Assembly (NCBI RefSeq): GCF_001905465.1
Contig: NZ_LISX01000020.1
Span: 1-64,000 of the forward strand
Direction of reading: 5' to 3'
DNA from: Kitasatospora sp. CB01950
GTDB lineage: Bacteria; Actinomycetota; Actinomycetes; Streptomycetales; Streptomycetaceae
DNA length: 64,000 nt
The translations under genes were made by a program, and so were the position numbers. Shown piece by piece: positions 10,122-19,200 of the stretch (its first letter is position 1; each line of letters starts with the position of its first letter). The notes below the pieces were generated by a model. That model saw nothing but the letters and a program-made list of their open reading frames with translations, was not told the DNA's origin and searched no databases.

Positions 10122-10288
10122 TTGTCGTGGTGCGGGCGGAGTTGACCCGGGGTCGGGGCGTGGCGCCGGTCACACCGGGAGTGGTCGGGTGGGGTGAACT
10201 GCCGTGGCGGGGAGGGCAGTTGGCCGAAAGTCGCTGGTCGGCGGGGTGTGGGTGTCGAGGCCGGTATCGACCCCGGATGACGGGGGAT

Positions 10289-10310
10289 CTAAGGTATGCC
10301 TTAGCTTACT
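10289..10310 (+). promoter_or_regulatory. Putative iron box (DmdR1/IdeR-type) upstream of efeO
   Basis: A perfect palindrome CTAAGGTATGCCTTAG (10289-10304) runs into CTTACTG, about 70 bases before efeO. It resembles the actinobacterial DmdR1/IdeR iron box, whose consensus is an inverted TTAGG...CCTAA pattern. Its place before an iron uptake operon supports iron-dependent repression. The match is partial, so this is an inference. Confidence 0.5.
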
Positions 10311-10375
10311 GAGCGGCGCCGGGGATCAGCCCCCGGTGGCCGTGGAGTCCGCCTACCCTCGTCCCTGGAGTGAGC

Positions 10376-11527
10376 ATGCCCGCCCGCCGTACGACTGCCG
10401 CGACCTTCCTCGTTCTCGCTGTGGCGGGTGCCGCGTTGGTGGGGTGTTCGAAGAAGGACGACGGGAAGGTGTCGGCGGACGGCAGCGGGCCGGTGCAGGT
10501 GACGGCCACCGACAGCAAGTGCGAGCTGTCGAAGACCTCGTTCCCGGCCGGGCACGTCGAGCTGGCGGTGGCGAACAAGGGCAACAAGACGACCGAGGTG
10601 TACGTGTACGCCGAGGGCGACAAGATCGTCACCGAGCGGGAGAACATCGGCCCGGGCACCAAGGTGAGCATCAACGCCGAGATCAAGGCCGGCACCTACG
10701 AGGTGGCGTGCAAGCCGGGCATGACCGGTGACGGCATCCGGCAGAAGATCACGGTGACGGCGGCCGCGGGTGCGCCGGCGAAGACGGACGACCGGCTGAC
10801 GCAGGCGGTCACGGACTACCGCAAGTACGCGCAGGAGCAGGCGGACGCGACCATCCCCGTGGTGGAGCAGTTCGCGGCGGCGATCACCGCGGGCGACGTG
10901 GAGAAGGCGAAGTCGCTGTTCGCAGCGTCCCGGCTGGGCTGGGAGCGGACCGAGCCGGTGGCGGAGAGCTTCGGTGACATCGACCCGAAGACCGACGCCC
11001 GCGAGGACGCGCTGGAGGACGGTCAGAAGTGGACCGGCTGGCACCGCCTGGAGAAGGCGCTGTGGGCGGACGGCAAGATCGGCGACGAGGAGAAGACCCT
11101 CGCCGCCCAGCTGGTCACCGACCTGAAGGACTGGCAGAAGCGCGTCCCCGAGGCGGAGATCACCCCGACCGGGATGGCCAACGGCGCCAAGGAGCTGCTG
11201 GACGAGGTCTCCAAGAACAAGATCACCGGTGAGGAGGACCGCTACAGCCACACCGACCTGTCGGACTTCGCCGCCAACGTGGAGGGCGCCCGCCAGGCCT
11301 ACGAGCTGCTGAAGCCGGTCGCCTCCGAGAACGACCCGACCCTGTCGAAGGCCCTGGACGCCGAGTTCGAGAAGATCACCGGCCTGCTGGGCAAGTACCG
11401 CCAGGCCGACGGCAGCTACACCTCGTACGACAAGGTGACCGAGGACGAGCGCAAGACCTTCTCCGACGCGGTGAACGCGCTGAGCGAGCCGCTGTCGAAG
11501 CTGGCCGCGGCCGTCGTGGTGAAGTAA
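10376..11527 (+). CDS. efeO: EfeO-type iron uptake lipoprotein (cupredoxin + peptidase M75 domain)
   Basis: This is the extracytoplasmic iron-binding component of the EfeUOB ferrous iron system. A lipoprotein signal ends in LVGC with Cys24 as the lipidated residue. A cupredoxin-like domain spans about 40-120. An imelysin/M75 helical domain follows, with the metal-binding HxxE motif (HRLE, residues 223-226). I chose the ATG at 10376 over an in-frame GTG at 10370 because GGAG sits 5 bases before the ATG. It is first in an O-B-U operon, after the putative iron box. Confidence 0.93.
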   Translation: MPARRTTAATFLVLAVAGAALVGCSKKDDGKVSADGSGPVQVTATDSKCELSKTSFPAGHVELAVANKGNKTTEVYVYAEGDKIVTERENIGPGTKVSINAEIKAGTYEVACKPGMTGDGIRQKITVTAAAGAPAKTDDRLTQAVTDYRKYAQEQADATIPVVEQFAAAITAGDVEKAKSLFAASRLGWERTEPVAESFGDIDPKTDAREDALEDGQKWTGWHRLEKALWADGKIGDEEKTLAAQLVTDLKDWQKRVPEAEITPTGMANGAKELLDEVSKNKITGEEDRYSHTDLSDFAANVEGARQAYELLKPVASENDPTLSKALDAEFEKITGLLGKYRQADGSYTSYDKVTEDERKTFSDAVNALSEPLSKLAAAVVVK

Positions 11528-11529
11528 GG

Positions 11530-11550
11530 GCAGCGTAAGCTAAGCCACTG
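11530..11550 (+). promoter_or_regulatory. Possible second iron-box half site between efeO and efeB
   Basis: GTAAGCTAAGCC just after the efeO stop is close to the inverse of the CCTTAGCTTAC sequence in the upstream iron box. It could be a second operator for efeB, or a chance similarity. Confidence 0.3.
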
Positions 11551-11617
11551 TCAGCAGGTCCGGTCCGCGCGGATCCGTGCAGGTCCGCGCAAGGTCACGT
11601 CCGAGAGGGAACGCAAC

Positions 11618-12901
11618 ATGGACGCCGAGAACGAGCAGCAGACGGCTCCCGCCGAGGCGCAGCAGCGAGTCGGGCTCAGCCGACGGGCCGTCATCGGGTG
11701 GGCCGGCGCCGGTGTGGCGATCGGCGCGGCCGGCGTGGGCACGGTGGCCGCGGCGACCATGGACAGCGACAGCCCGGCGGCCGCGCCGCAGAACCAGGAC
11801 GTGCCGTTCTGGGGCGAGCACCAGTCGGGCATCTCGACGCCCGTTCAGGACCGGCTGCACTTCGCGGCGTTCGACGTGATCACCGACGACCGGGACAAGC
11901 TGGTCGCGATGCTCAAGGAGTGGACCAAGGCGGCCGCCTCGATCACCGGCGGCCGCGAGGTCGGCGGCGGGGCGGTCGGCGTGGTCCCGCAGTCGCCGCC
12001 GGACGACACCGGCGAGGCGCTCGGCCTGCCGGCGTCGCGGCTGACGCTGACCATCGGGTTCGGTCCGACGCTGTTCGAGAAGGACGGCCAGGACCGGTTC
12101 GGCCTGAAGGCGAAGCGGCCCGAGGCGCTGGTGGACCTGCCGAAGTTCAAGGGCGACCGGCTGGAGGCGAACCGCAGCGGCGGCGACATCTGCGTGCAGG
12201 CGTGCGCGGACGACCCGCAGGTCGCGGTGCACGCGATCCGCAACCTGGCCCGGATAGGCATGGGCGTGGTGAACGTCCGCTGGTCGCAGCTGGGCTTCGG
12301 CAAGACCTCCTCGACCACGCCCGACAGCCAGACCCCGCGCAACCTGATGGGCTTCAAGGACGGCACTCACAACGTCGCCGGGACGGACGCGGACGCGCTC
12401 GGCAAGCACGTGTGGGTGGCGCCCGGCGACGGCCAGGACTGGATGACCGGCGGCTCGTACCTGGTGGCCCGGCGGATCCGGATGACCATCGAGACCTGGG
12501 ACCGCGCCTCGCTGCAGGACCAGGAGGACACCTTCGGTCGCACCAAGATCGAAGGCGCTCCCTACGGCAAGCAGAAGGAACGCGACGCGCCCGACCTGTC
12601 CGCGATGCCCGTCACCTCGCACGTGCGCCTCGCCCACCCGGACAGCAACGACGGGCTGATGATCCTGCGTCGCGGCTACTCGTTCACCGACGGCACCGAC
12701 GGCCTCGGCCGCCTGGACGCCGGCCTGTTCTTCCTGGCGTACCAGCGCGACACCCGCAAGGCGTTCGTGCCGCTGCAGACCAAGCTCGCGGCCAACGACA
12801 AGCTGAACGAGTACATCACGCACGTCGGATCCGCCCACTTCGCCTGCCCGCCCGGGGTCCGCAAGTCCGGCGAGTGGTGGGGCCAGACCCTGTTCGGCTG
12901 A
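11618..12901 (+). CDS. efeB: EfeB, Tat-exported DyP-type heme peroxidase
   Basis: This is the dye-decolourising peroxidase subunit of the Efe iron uptake system, thought to oxidise ferrous iron or act on heme outside the membrane. A twin-arginine signal (SRRAVIGW, Arg22-Arg23) precedes an Ala/Gly-rich hydrophobic segment. The DyP signature GxxDG is present as GFKDG at residues 245-249, and a histidine in SHVRLAHP lies further on in the heme region. The length (427 aa) is typical. The start ATG follows GAGAGGG. It lies 90 bases after efeO and 44 bases before efeU, consistent with one transcript. Confidence 0.95.
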   Translation: MDAENEQQTAPAEAQQRVGLSRRAVIGWAGAGVAIGAAGVGTVAAATMDSDSPAAAPQNQDVPFWGEHQSGISTPVQDRLHFAAFDVITDDRDKLVAMLKEWTKAAASITGGREVGGGAVGVVPQSPPDDTGEALGLPASRLTLTIGFGPTLFEKDGQDRFGLKAKRPEALVDLPKFKGDRLEANRSGGDICVQACADDPQVAVHAIRNLARIGMGVVNVRWSQLGFGKTSSTTPDSQTPRNLMGFKDGTHNVAGTDADALGKHVWVAPGDGQDWMTGGSYLVARRIRMTIETWDRASLQDQEDTFGRTKIEGAPYGKQKERDAPDLSAMPVTSHVRLAHPDSNDGLMILRRGYSFTDGTDGLGRLDAGLFFLAYQRDTRKAFVPLQTKLAANDKLNEYITHVGSAHFACPPGVRKSGEWWGQTLFG

Positions 12902-12945
12902 CCCCCGCCCCCATCACCCTCACGCCCCCACCGAGGAGAACCGCC

Positions 12946-13794
12946 GTGTTCGCCAACTACCTGATCGGCCTTCGAGAAGGCCTCGAAGCCAGCCTGGTGG
13001 TCTGCATCCTGATCGCCTACCTGGTCAAGACCGGCCGCAAGGACCGGCTCGGCCCGGTGTGGATCGGCGTCGGCAGTGCCGTCGCGGTGTCCATGGCCTT
13101 CGGCGCCGTGCTGCAATTCGGCTCCAACCAGCTGTCCTTCGAGGCGCAGGAGGCACTCGGCGGCAGCCTGTCGATCCTCGCGGTCGGCCTGGTCACCTGG
13201 ATGGTGTTCTGGATGAAGCGCACCGCCAGGCACCTGAAGAGCGAACTGCACGGCAAGCTGGACGCCGCGCTGGCGATGGGCACCGTCGCGCTGATCGTCA
13301 CCTCCTTCCTGGCCGTCGGCCGGGAGGGCCTGGAGACCGCGCTGTTCATCTGGACGGCCGTGCAGGCCACCGGCGACGGCTGGAACCCGCTGGTCGGCGC
13401 GATCCTCGGCCTGGTCACCTCGGCCGTGCTGGGCTGGCTGTTCTACCGCGGCGCGCTCAAGATCAACCTGGCGAAGTTCTTCACCTGGACCGGCGGCATG
13501 CTGGTCATGGTCGCCGCCGGCGTGCTCGCCTACGGTGTGCACGACCTCCAGGAGGCCGGCTGGATCCCCGGCCTGCACGAGCTGGCGTTCGACATCTCGT
13601 CCACCATTCCGGTCGACAGCTGGTACGGCACCCTGCTGAAGGGCGTGTTCAACTTCCAGCCGAACCCGACGGTGGTCCAGGTCGTGATCTGGCTGATGTA
13701 CCTGGCGCCGACGCTGTACTTCTTCTTCCGCAAGCCGAAGGCCACCGGCTCCGCGCCGAAGCCCGCCGCCTCGGTGGAGGCGAAGACCGCCTGA
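12946..13794 (+). CDS. efeU: EfeU-type iron permease (FTR1/OFeT family)
   Basis: This is the inner membrane permease for iron. The 282-residue protein has about seven hydrophobic segments and the two REGLE signatures of the family, at residues 10-14 and 126-130, which supply the acidic residues for iron transfer. The start is GTG with GAGGAG 7 bases upstream. The gene order O-B-U differs from the U-O-B order of enterobacteria. The C-terminal tail is Ala/Pro/Lys-rich and cytoplasmic. A strong hairpin follows. Confidence 0.95.
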   Translation: MFANYLIGLREGLEASLVVCILIAYLVKTGRKDRLGPVWIGVGSAVAVSMAFGAVLQFGSNQLSFEAQEALGGSLSILAVGLVTWMVFWMKRTARHLKSELHGKLDAALAMGTVALIVTSFLAVGREGLETALFIWTAVQATGDGWNPLVGAILGLVTSAVLGWLFYRGALKINLAKFFTWTGGMLVMVAAGVLAYGVHDLQEAGWIPGLHELAFDISSTIPVDSWYGTLLKGVFNFQPNPTVVQVVIWLMYLAPTLYFFFRKPKATGSAPKPAASVEAKTA

Positions 13795-13811
13795 CGGTCC
13801 GCGTCACGAAC

Positions 13812-13853
13812 GAACCGCCCGGGAGCCGCAGTTGCTGCGGCCCCGGGCGGTTC
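13812..13853 (+). terminator. Terminator of the efeOBU operon
   Basis: Arms GAACCGCCCGGG and CCCGGGCGGTTC flank an 18-base inner part that can also pair (GCCGCAG/CTGCGGC). It is followed by GGCATTT. It lies 17 bases after the efeU stop and may also stop minus-strand transcripts from the facing small genes. Confidence 0.8.
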
Positions 13854-13869
13854 GGCATTTCGGGGGCCC

Positions 13870-13998
13870 CTATGGGTTTGCCATCATCCCGAAGAGGGCG
13901 TACATGACGGCAGCGAATACCGCGCCCGTGACGTATTGCCACCTTGCCGACATGAGACTGTCGGCGTCCTTGCATATTTTCGTGAATACGTTCGACAC
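13870..13998 (-). CDS. Small 42-aa membrane protein, candidate immunity partner
   Basis: A GTG-started frame encodes 42 residues. The first half is polar (NVFTKICKDADSL) and the second is a single hydrophobic segment (YVTGAVFAAVMYALFGMM). It begins 2 bases after the stop of the upstream small gene on the same strand, so translation is probably coupled. Local GC content is lower than that of neighbours. I recognise no family. By analogy with the rest of the locus it may protect against the upstream peptide, which is only an inference. Confidence 0.4.
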   Translation of the reverse strand: MSNVFTKICKDADSLMSARWQYVTGAVFAAVMYALFGMMANP

Positions 13999-14000
13999 TT

Positions 14001-14216
14001 TTACCACCAGGTTTTCGCGCCTTGGAAGAATCCGTAGATCCCTCCGATTGCCACACCGGTCACACTCCCTCCGACCGCCGCCTGCGACGGCTCCGGCAGG
14101 GCAGCCAACTGGCCGCCGTCAGTACCGGATTGCGGTACTTCGCGGCTACTCCATGGGGCGGAGGGGGCCGGGAGGACCGGCCACCGCAACCCGCCTCCAG
14201 TCGGGGAAGGCCGCAC
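14001..14216 (-). CDS. Small protein with Gly-zipper-like hydrophobic C-terminus (orphan toxin tip or bacteriocin-like)
   Basis: The 71-residue frame has a poorly defined Pro-rich N-terminus; the GTG at 14216 is only the most upstream start. The C-terminal part is convincing: AVGGSVTGVAIGGIYGFF is a GxxxG-rich hydrophobic stretch preceded by Gly-Gly, and it ends in KTWW. That layout resembles either a displaced membrane-active RHS C-terminal tip or a small bacteriocin-like peptide. It is tightly followed by the 42-aa membrane protein. No family is recognised. Confidence 0.4.
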   Translation of the reverse strand: MRPSPTGGGLRWPVLPAPSAPWSSREVPQSGTDGGQLAALPEPSQAAVGGSVTGVAIGGIYGFFQGAKTWW

Positions 14217-14276
14217 CGTCCGACGCGGACATCAGGGCCTGGTGCCGGGCCTGCGGGGCCGGAGAGCGGGCCAGGG

Positions 14277-14702
14277 TCAGCCCTCGTGGCGTCCCCGGCG
14301 GGCGGCGAGCTCCGCGGTCAGGTCGGTGGCGACCCGCTGGGCGTAGCCACGGCCCTTGACGCGGGAGACGTTGGTGGGCTGGACAGCAGTGCAGTGGACG
14401 GTGCTGCCGTCGGTCAGTTCGATGACCAGGCTGATTCTGTTGTCGAAGCCTTGGATCCTGTCCCAGGAGATCACCTTGGTGGAGGCGAGGTTGCGTACCG
14501 TGATCTCGATGGCGGTCACGTTCACGGCGGTGCGGGCCATCAGGATGCCGAAGACGAGGACGGCCAGGCCTATGCCGATCCGCCATGCGACCTGTCCGCC
14601 GTCGGGGGCGTCGCCCGCAGACAGGAGCGTGATGACGGCCAGGAGGATGAGCCCCGGTCCGATGAAGTGGTGCGAAGGGTTCTTGTACTTCTTGGTGGCC
14701 AT
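14277..14702 (-). CDS. Two-TM protein with PH-like domain, paralogue of the RHS-adjacent immunity candidate
   Basis: This 141-residue protein has two hydrophobic segments (about residues 14-28 and 42-58), then a bacterial PH-like beta domain ending in a short helical tail. It is exactly as long as the protein at 15771-16196 and clearly paralogous: both start with KKYKNP and share TVRN, STKVI and TAVQP or SAVQP motifs. The ATG is preceded by AAGGAA at good spacing. Its duplication within an RHS locus suggests an immunity role for a membrane-active toxin. Function is inferred from context only. Confidence 0.7.
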   Translation of the reverse strand: MATKKYKNPSHHFIGPGLILLAVITLLSAGDAPDGGQVAWRIGIGLAVLVFGILMARTAVNVTAIEITVRNLASTKVISWDRIQGFDNRISLVIELTDGSTVHCTAVQPTNVSRVKGRGYAQRVATDLTAELAARRGRHEG

Positions 14703-14950
14703 TGGTGAGTGTTCCTTGAGGTGGTGCCGACCTGCCACGTCAGTCCCGCCCGAGTCACCTGCCACCTGGCCACCGGGGTGAATACCCCGACGAAGAGCTC
14801 AATGACGAGCAGTGCGGGGGAAAGCCCTGCGGCCCAGAAGAGGAAAGCCGAGAGGATCGGAGTGATGACGGCTGCCATGTTCGCGTCCCGGTACGAGGGT
14901 GCCAGCGCTCGGCGCACTTCCCGGTGGTTCGGGTGGGCACCGTCCTGCAT
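14703..14950 (-). pseudogene. Truncated two-TM fragment, probable remnant of another immunity paralogue
   Basis: The frame gives two hydrophobic segments (AVITPILSAFLFWAAG and ALLVIELFVGVF), then VTRAGLTWQV, which matches the place where the PH domain starts in the two 141-aa paralogues (TRTGLTVRN). Similarity stops there. The frame runs on out of phase into the start region of the next gene, so the C-terminal PH domain appears lost by recombination or deletion. Start ATG at 14950 is uncertain; an internal ATG is possible. Confidence 0.45.
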
Positions 14951-15008
14951 GCCAATTCACCGATCGCTGTTGATTTTCACGTGCGGGGCCGGCTCGCCTT
15001 CCCGGTGT

Positions 15009-15380
15009 TCACGACTGGTCGAGGACGCCGAGGACGGTCAGGAGCGCGATCTCCACCACGGCGGCGGAGACGAACGCGATCTGGTAGACCCGCGGGCGGA
15101 ACCTCGTGGTGATGCCCGGCTTGATCCAGCTCGCGTGCTCGCTGTCGAAGATGCGGGCGGGATGGCCGCCGGTCACGGCGGCCCAGGTGGCGAGCGCCAG
15201 GGAGAAGATCAGGAGGGTTTCCTCGGTGCTCTTCCCGATGATCTCGGAGCGGAAGAATCCGGCCGCCCAGAATGCGGCCAGCGCCACGGCGACGACGGCC
15301 CACTGCTTGACTTTGATGTCGCGGAACAGCAGTACGCAGAATGCCGCCGCTATCGCGCCAGAGACAATTTCCATGGTCAA
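15009..15380 (-). CDS. Four-TM small membrane protein, candidate immunity protein
   Basis: This 123-residue protein has hydrophobic segments at about 5-19, 27-45, 54-72 and 99-119, and a polar loop before the last one. A GAGGA ribosome site fits a TTG start at 15380 (6-base gap) better than the ATG at 15374 (12-base gap). It follows an orphan toxin-tip-like fragment on the same strand, the same arrangement as the RHS tip and its PH-type neighbour. No family is recognised. Confidence 0.55.
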   Translation of the reverse strand: MTMEIVSGAIAAAFCVLLFRDIKVKQWAVVAVALAAFWAAGFFRSEIIGKSTEETLLIFSLALATWAAVTGGHPARIFDSEHASWIKPGITTRFRPRVYQIAFVSAAVVEIALLTVLGVLDQS

Positions 15381-15467
15381 TCCGGTTCCTCTACGGCCTT
15401 CCTGATCGATGGTTGTTCACTCTACGACGGCCGGGAGGCCCGACTGCTGCCGGGCCTCCCGGAACGG

Positions 15468-15770
15468 TCAGAAGGGTGAGAGTTGGCTGTAGGCGAAGTT
15501 GGTGCCCCAGGAGGCCGCCATGCCGAAGCGGCCCCAGCGCCGCATGGAATGGTTGATGTGCTGTCCGGCCCGGGGGCCGAACTTGGCCACCACGGGGCTC
15601 CGGCCCGCCTCCGCCAGGTTCTGGGAGTGGCCGAAGAGGCCCGCGCCGAGCTTGCTGCTCCGGCCGAATCCGCCGGTGGCGACGCCGACCGCGGTGGAGA
15701 CCACGGCACTGCGGGCCTTGGATTCCTGGAGTCGGCAGGGCAGTTGGGGGTGGCCGGAGAGCGCCCCGGG
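15468..15770 (-). pseudogene. Orphan RHS C-terminal-tip-like fragment
   Basis: The frame opens directly after the stop of the PH protein gene, in the same phase. It encodes about 100 residues without a convincing start; the only good candidate is GTG at 15704. The sequence has a Gly-rich hydrophobic part (VVSTAVGVATGGFG), then a basic part rich in Arg, His and Trp (HINHSMRRWGRFGMAASW). In size and character it fits a displaced toxin tip left behind when a newer tip replaced it at the end of the RHS gene. This is an inference from the usual evolution of polymorphic toxin loci. Confidence 0.45.
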
Positions 15771-16196
15771 TCAGCTCTCGTGGTGGGCCTTGCGGTTGGC
15801 GAGTCCGGCGTTCAGTTCGGCGGTGACGCGATACGCGTAGCCCCGCCCGGTCATGTGGGAGGCGTTGGCAGGCTGGACTGCGCTGCAGCGGACAGCTTTT
15901 CCGTTCGTCAATCTGATGACCAGGAAAATATCGAGGTCGAAACTGTCGATCTGCTCCCAGGGGATCACCTTGGTGGAGAACGCGTTGCGGACGGTCAGTC
16001 CGGTGCGGGTGGAGGTGAGTCCGGTCCGGATCATCAGGACGCTGAAGATGACGAGGATCAGCCCGCCCGTGGCCAGCGCGATTGCCTGGCCGGTGTCGTC
16101 GGAGCCGGTGGCGGACAGGGCCATGACGATGCCGAATAGGGCGAACACCGGAAAGGCGTAGGGGTAGGTGGGGTTCTTGTATTTCTTGGCGTCCAT
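15771..16196 (-). CDS. Two-TM PH-domain-like protein, candidate immunity protein of the RHS toxin
   Basis: The 141-residue protein has hydrophobic segments at about 13-30 and 38-58, then a PH-like beta domain (GLTVRNAFSTKVIPWEQI onward) and a basic tail. The ATG at 16196 has AAGGA 8 bases upstream; an earlier in-frame start at 16262 lacks this. It starts 70 bases after the RHS stop, the normal position of the immunity gene for a C-terminal toxin. Since the RHS tip has membrane-type segments, a membrane-located immunity protein makes sense. Confidence 0.7.
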   Translation of the reverse strand: MDAKKYKNPTYPYAFPVFALFGIVMALSATGSDDTGQAIALATGGLILVIFSVLMIRTGLTSTRTGLTVRNAFSTKVIPWEQIDSFDLDIFLVIRLTNGKAVRCSAVQPANASHMTGRGYAYRVTAELNAGLANRKAHHES

Positions 16197-16266
16197 GGTG
16201 CGGATCCTTTGGGTGATGCTGGCAGAAGGAGGCTGCCGGCCCGGGCCGGCAGACCGTATCACTTTG

Positions 16267-19200
16267 TTACGGGCATCGTGGCCATCGGATCGTGCAGGCG
16301 ATACCCGGTATCGCGTACAGGGTGTTGAGGCCGCGCTCGCTCCACTTGCTGAGATTCATGACGCGCCCGGCGAATCCGATTTTCGCGCCCCAGCCGATGG
16401 TGAGGGCGTTGACGACCAATCCTCGTTTGGTAAAGCCGTTTTGATGGACACCGACGAGGTATGCGCCGACGGAGGCGGCTGCGCACCAGCCCATCGAAAG
16501 GACGATGCAGGCACCGATACCGACGCCCGAGGCGATCTGGGCGCGGTTGTTGTAGGTCCAGCTCATGACCGAGCGGACGGTGTTGTGGCCGCGGCACGTG
16601 CCGTTCTTGTTCTTGCCGGCCAGGCACCAGCGGCCGTCGAGGTCGTACTTGTTGAGCGGGTCGCCGTGGACGTAGTCGTAGGCGTTGGCGTTGCCGCCGT
16701 AGAGGGGGTCGAGGGACAGGAAGCGTCCGGTGGTCGGGTTGTAGAGGCGCACGCCCATGAGGGTGAGGCCGGAGGGGGTGTCGGAGGCGCGTTGCTTTGT
16801 GCCGAGCCAGCCGTAGCGGGTGGTGGGCTGGCCGGTGCGGGGGTTGCCGTATTCGTCGTGGTCGAGGACGGTGGGGGTGCCTCCGGCGAGGGGGAGTTGG
16901 AGCGACACATCACCGTGCAGGTTGGCGAACTGCAGGGCGACCAGGTTGCCGTTGACGGTCGTCGCGCTGAGGTCGCCGTTCGGGCCGGGGACGTTGCGGG
17001 TGAAGTTGCCGAGGTTGTCGCCGGTCCAGCGGGGGTTGTCGGTGTCGGAGCCGTAGTGGTTGGTGGAGGTCCGGTTGGTGGTCCAGGTGCCGGCGTTGTT
17101 GGTCTCGGTGGTCCAGCTGCGGAAGCGCTGGGCGGAGTCGAGGGTCCAGGTGGTGCGGTTGGTGCCGGTGGTCTGCTGCTGGACCAGGTCGCTGGTGTAG
17201 TAGGCGACGGTGGATCCGGGCAGTGCGGTGGTGCGGCCGAACGCGTCGTAGGTGTGACCGGGGTTCACCAGGCGGTCGGCGGTGTCGTAGGTGCTGGTCT
17301 GGGTGGTGGCTCCGTTGGTGGTGCAGTCGGTGCCGCGGGCGGCGACGGCAGTGGCGAGCGAGGTGCGGTTGGTGTTGTTGTCGAAGCCGTAGCTGCGGGT
17401 GGTGCAGACGGCGTCGGGGGAGGTGTCCTGGACGGTCGTCAGGCGGCCGGCCTTGTCGTACGTGTAGGTCTGGGCCGCGGTGACGCCGGGGGTTCCGGTG
17501 TGGGTGGCCCACTGGCCCTGGACGGTCTCGGTGATGGCGTCGGAGACCAGTACGGCGCCGTCGCTGTTCCGGGTGTGGACGCGGGAGACCGCGGTGCCGG
17601 TCGGGTCGTAGGTGTCGGTGGTGGTGTAGCCGCCGGGCAGGCCCTGGGTGACGGCGGTGCCGTCGGCGTTGTAGCGGGCGGTGAAGGTGCCGGCGATCGA
17701 GTCGGTGACCGAGGTGGCCAGGCCGCGCGGGTCGACGGCGGTGTCGTAGGTGTAGGTGGTGGTGGACGGGAAGCTGTCGGTGACCTTGGTGGGCCGGTTC
17801 AGGGTGTCGTACTCGGTGGTGGTGGCCGCGCCGTCGGCGTCGGTGTAGGAGGTCGGGCGGCCGAGCACGTCGTACGCCTTGGTGATCGTCCCGCCGCCGG
17901 TGGAGGTCTGCTTGGTGACCTTGCCGGTGACGCTGTCGTAGGTGGTGGTGGTCGCCGGGACGGCGGTGCCGAGGCCACCGCCGACGGTGGTGGTCACGGG
18001 GCGGCCGGCCGCGTCGGGGGTGATGGTGGTGGTGCGGGTGACGCCGTTCGCGGTCTCGTCGGTCTGGGCGGTCTGGCCGAACAGGCCGTACTGGACGGTC
18101 TTGACCGGGAGTTGGGCCGGGTTGGCGCCGCCGCCGGTGATGTCGCCCGCGGGGCCGGTCTGGCAGAGCAGGTCGGCCCACTCGGGGCGGCCGGCGCAGG
18201 TGCCGGTGCCGGTGGCGGACCAGTAGGTGGTGCGGGTGGTGCCCGCGTCCGAACCGTTCGACCTGGGCAGGGACTGGGAAGTGACCCGGCCCTGGTTGTC
18301 GTAGCCGGTCCTGGTGGTGAGGCCCAGCCCGCCGGCGTCCTGGATCTGCTGGGTGGCGACGCCGAGTGCCCAGTCGAAGACGCTCTTGTCGGTGCGGGTC
18401 TCGGCGAACACCTCGGGCCAGGCGCGCAGGGCGCCGCCGGTGACGGTGGTGGTGACCTGGTCCTTGACCTTGGCGGTGCCGTCGGTCGGGCGGCCCTCGT
18501 CATAGGTCTTCACGGTGCGGGTGCGGGCGACGGCCTGGGTGCCGGCCTTGGCGACCGTCGCGCCGCCGGACGCCACGTCTGCGGAGAGGGTGACGCGGTG
18601 CAGGGGTCCGGAGTTCTCCGTCTCGCGCTGCCCGTCGGCGCTGAACACGCTGGTGCTGGAAAGCAGTTGGGCACGCTCGCCGCTGGGGAGGGTGTTGATG
18701 CCGAGGTCGGCCAGCTGGGCCTTGGCGGCATTGGTGGCACCGAGGGCGAGTTCGCGGTTGGCGGCGGTCAGCGTGCGGACGCTGTTGCCCCACTTGTCGT
18801 ACTCGGTGGTGGTGATCCGGTGCCCGGGCACGGCGGTGTTGACCTGGCGGCCGGAGGCGTTCAGGTAGTTGACGGTGGCGCGGGTGTAGTCGCCCGCCTT
18901 CAGGTCGGCGCCGCTGTTGGACGCGGGGACCTGGTCGGCGGGGAACACGGCGGTGGCGTCGGCGGGCAGGTCGGTCTGTCCCCAGGTCGCGCCGGCGGTC
19001 ACCGACAGGTCCTCGGGGGCCTTGCTGCCGCTGGTCGGAACGCCGTACACGATAGTGGTGTTGGCGGTGCCGTTGACCGTGTTGGTGCCCGGGGCGAGGG
19101 TGTTGGTCCACACCTTGGTGAGCATGCCGTCACCGGCGGCCGGGTTGGCCGCGATGTTGCCGTAGGCCATGTGGTAGCCGCCGTTCATGCCGGGCGGCAG

